A stretch of DNA of 64,000 nt, taken from Candidatus Leptofilum proximum. Its GTDB lineage: Bacteria > Chloroflexota > Anaerolineae > Promineifilales > Promineifilaceae. A program made the translations under genes and the position numbers. A model generated the notes under the pieces. The model made no database searches, was not told the origin of the DNA, and saw only the letters and a list, made by a program, of their open reading frames with translations. The stretch spans positions 868,001-932,000 of the forward strand of contig JADJXK010000001.1 in NCBI GenBank assembly GCA_016710325.1, written 5' to 3'. Shown here in pieces: positions 62,201 through 64,000 of this stretch. The stretch's first letter is position 1; every line of letters starts with the position of its first letter.

Positions 62201-62340
62201 GCTTTTGAGGATACTGTAAAACTATTTTTTTCTCACTTTTTTACTGCGGAATGTCGTTTGGAAGCCCGCAGTGCTGGCAAAAATTACCCCTTGTCGCCTA
62301 GCCTGAGCTTATGCCACAGTCAGGGTTGGTGCAGGTGGGA

Positions 62341-62380
62341 ACGGCCGTTGCTACAATACCTTCTGCTAAGCTGTCTAACA
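62341..62380 (+). repeat. 40-bp upstream repeat, copy A
   Basis: Begins ACGGCCGTTGCTACAATACC; 34 of 40 positions match copy B at 63319-63358. The embedded TACAAT/TATAAT could be a -10 box. It ends 61 bp before the methyltransferase start. Confidence 0.5.
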
Positions 62381-62441
62381 AAACCAAAAGCCCAGGCGCG
62401 GCTGAAGCGGGTTTACAGCTTTCAAAGCGGAGCAAATTCAC

Positions 62442-63221
62442 ATGAAAGATTTTTATACCGCCTTCTTTTCTTCCACCGAAAGCAGCCAGGCCCATCGTGC
62501 CTTCTGTGAGCGCGTCTTTGGCAAGGACTTATGCCAGCATGGGTTTGCCGATCTAGAGCAGCTTCATCTGCTGATGGAAGTGACTCAGCTGAGCCCCAAT
62601 CATCGCGCCCTGGATTTGGGTTGTGGAAATGGTAGGATCACCGAATATTTGTGCGATTGCACAGGCGCACATATTACGGGTCTGGACTTCATTCCTGAGG
62701 CGATTAGCCAGGCACAGCACTACACAGTTAGCAAATCGGAGCGTTTGCTGTTTACTGTTGGGGACATTAATCAACTCAAGCTTACAGATTGTAGCTTCGA
62801 TGTAATTCTTTCGATTGACTCCATCTACTTTAGTCAGAACTATACAGATACGATTCGGAATTTAGCAGCCGCTCTCAGGCCAAACGGACAGATGGCCATA
62901 CTCTATTCATATGGTCGAGAGCCTTGGATTCCTAAAGAAGCATTTCCCAAAGAGAAGTTACTGGCAGACAAAACGCCCTTGGCAGAAGCTCTGCAGGCAA
63001 ATGGTTTGGTGTTTCAAACGTGGGATTTAACGCGGCAAGATTATGAATTAGCCCAACGCCGAAAAGAGGTGTTGACCGAACTGAAACCACAATTTGATGC
63101 AGAAGGGACAATGTTCATCTATGATAATCGCCTGGGTGATGCCCAAGGCATCAGCCAGGCCATAGAGGATGGCTTACATGCCCGATATCTGTATTACATT
63201 CAGCTGGCTGAGCCCGGTTGA
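62442..63221 (+). CDS. Class I SAM-dependent methyltransferase
   Basis: 259 residues. Motif I ALDLGCGNGRITEYL (about 56-70), motif II GLDFIPEAISQA, GDINQLKLTDCSFDVILSID (motif IV region) and LRPNGQMAILYSYGR. There is no membrane segment. The substrate is not deducible; the closest general type is small-molecule methylases of the UbiE/methyltransferase-25 group. The ribosome site is moderate (GCGGAGCAAATTCAC). It shares an upstream repeat with the DUF1801 gene. Confidence 0.8.
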   Translation: MKDFYTAFFSSTESSQAHRAFCERVFGKDLCQHGFADLEQLHLLMEVTQLSPNHRALDLGCGNGRITEYLCDCTGAHITGLDFIPEAISQAQHYTVSKSERLLFTVGDINQLKLTDCSFDVILSIDSIYFSQNYTDTIRNLAAALRPNGQMAILYSYGREPWIPKEAFPKEKLLADKTPLAEALQANGLVFQTWDLTRQDYELAQRRKEVLTELKPQFDAEGTMFIYDNRLGDAQGISQAIEDGLHARYLYYIQLAEPG

Positions 63222-63318
63222 ACATTTATGCCAGGCGGCCCAACACGGCAAGCACGCGGCTAGATGGATTCGCCCAAAACCACCCCTGTCGCCCAACGAA
63301 CGTCTTGCCGTTGTAGAC

Positions 63319-63358
63319 ACGGCCGTTGCTATAATGCCTTCGGCCAAGCTGCCAAACA
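63319..63358 (+). repeat. 40-bp upstream repeat, copy B
   Basis: Begins ACGGCCGTTGCTATAATGCC, with a perfect TATAAT. It ends 54 bp before the DUF1801 start, nearly the same distance as copy A from its gene. On the reverse strand both copies also read L-x-SLAEGI-ATAV, so an origin in coding sequence is possible. Confidence 0.5.
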
Positions 63359-63412
63359 GGGCTTGCGGCGTCCCTATGATTAGTAAAGACAATGGCTTAC
63401 AAGGAGGCTGAA

Positions 63413-63820
63413 ATGGCTGAGAACAAAACCAAACCTACCTCGGCATCTGTGGATGACTTTATCGCGAATATTGAGAATCCCCGCCGTCGCACCGATGCCT
63501 TGACTGCCCTCAAGATGTATCGGGAAGTGACTGGCCTACCGCCTGTGATGTGGGGACCCTCGATTATCGGTTTTGGATCGTTGCACTATGTGTATGAGAC
63601 CGGGCGCGAGGGAGATATGCCAGCGGCCGCTTTTTCGCCGCGCAAAGCGAACATGACCTTCTATGTCGGCGACGAATTCGAAGGTGCGGCCGAGCTCTAT
63701 GCTAAGCTCGGCAAACATAAAAAATCGGTTGCTTGCCTCTACATCAATAAACTGGATGACGTTGATCTTGATGTGCTTCATGAAATAATTGCCCGTCAAT
63801 ACCGCACGGATTCGCAGTAG
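63413..63820 (+). CDS. DUF1801 (YdhG-like) protein
   Basis: 135 residues from ATG 63413, which follows AAGGAGGCTGA. Typical blocks: VDDFIANIENPRRRTDALTA, MYREVTGLPPVMWGPSIIGF, GSLHYVYETGREGDMPAAAF and SPRKANMTFYVGDEF. Members of this fold are small alpha/beta proteins of unknown function, often stress-linked. It probably forms its own transcript from the TATAAT in repeat copy B. Confidence 0.85.
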   Translation: MAENKTKPTSASVDDFIANIENPRRRTDALTALKMYREVTGLPPVMWGPSIIGFGSLHYVYETGREGDMPAAAFSPRKANMTFYVGDEFEGAAELYAKLGKHKKSVACLYINKLDDVDLDVLHEIIARQYRTDSQ

Positions 63821-63822
63821 CG

Positions 63823-63966
63823 GCTCTCGCTCTTGGCGTCAGCCAAGACGCGCTTGTCGGTCTCATCCGCTGGTACGAAAACTATATGCGATGGCACGAC
63901 GGAGACGAAACCTACCAGGTCCTGGCCTCTACGCCGGACGCCGCCGCCGACACGAGGCGCGGCTGA
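63823..63966 (+). pseudogene. Remnant of an unknown gene at the right edge
   Basis: An open frame immediately after the DUF1801 stop reads ALALGVSQDALVGLIRWYEN, then RWHDGDETYQVLASTPDA, and stops at 63964. There is no start codon or ribosome site. It may be the tail of a decayed protein. No family is recognised. Confidence 0.3.
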
Positions 63967-64000
63967 AGCGCTGTTGGGCGGTTCAGCATAAAATCTTTGG

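Noticed and set aside
62298..63392. Minus-strand SLAEGI-ATAV frames as two small paralogous genes
   Set aside because: The shared part is short, the starts and ends of the two frames are unrelated, and no ribosome sites are present. A promoter repeat or relic fits better.

Overview
This looks like the genome of an uncultured member of the Chloroflexota (Anaerolineae-like). This is an inference from gene content, not from a marker gene: there are no rRNA or tRNA genes here. Supporting traits are very large MalT/AfsR-type regulators, secreted proteins ending in a YLPxx-type motif, many DUF families common in that phylum, and extreme enrichment of the palindrome ACGGCCGT (about 60 copies counted by eye in 64 kb). 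The window is a host chromosome segment heavily remodelled by insertion sequences (at least nine recognisable elements plus remnants) and carries a dismantled conjugative or mobilisable element.

Layout. 1-6.2 kb: minus-strand host genes (MDR oxidoreductase, DUF4386 membrane protein, PAF-acetylhydrolase-like hydrolase, MalT-like regulator). 6.6-10.5 kb: a large DNA methyltransferase-helicase fusion. 10.5-13.7 kb: a truncated Fic gene, an IS5-like element, a truncated binding-module gene and an ISAzo13 element. 13.7-20.9 kb: an AT-richer plus-strand cluster of secreted, probably carbohydrate-active proteins. 21.4-26.9 kb: IS elements among broken genes (RNase HI, DUF4326, integrase, tnpB). 27.4-29.4 kb: a secreted beta-helix protein. 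29.5-38.6 kb: IS remnants and small host genes (pentapeptide protein, FG-GAP lipoprotein, PadR pair, CBS protein). 38.7-46.0 kb: a tight minus-strand operon MobC-like / relaxase / VirD4-type coupling protein / DUF4417 / membrane coiled-coil HTH protein / a 793-residue protein that I read as a QDE-1/RDR-type double-psi-beta-barrel polymerase homologue. 48.0-52.8 kb: a minus-strand operon of SnoaL-like, cupin and monooxygenase-like proteins, divergent from an AfsR-like regulator (52.9-55.6 kb). 55.6-64 kb: IS remnants, a duplicated unknown gene, DUF2726 and DUF2779 proteins, an IS3 element, a methyltransferase and a DUF1801 protein.

Two things stand out. First, the polymerase-like protein at 38661-41042 shows the ordered motif set of cellular RNA-dependent RNA polymerases inside a conjugation operon, with RNase HI and a helicase-methyltransferase belonging to the same element. 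Second, the copies of a 1,492-bp IS701-family element at 23.4 and 46.1 kb are inverted. Flipping the 21 kb between them restores a CTAC target duplication around both copies and rejoins two split reading frames in frame, so that interval has been inverted by IS recombination. Undoing the inversion puts the conjugation genes on the plus strand, collinear with the helicase and RNase HI genes.

Many genes carry single-base frameshifts, often in homopolymers. Some are genuine decay, at least one (IS630) looks programmed, and some could be assembly error.
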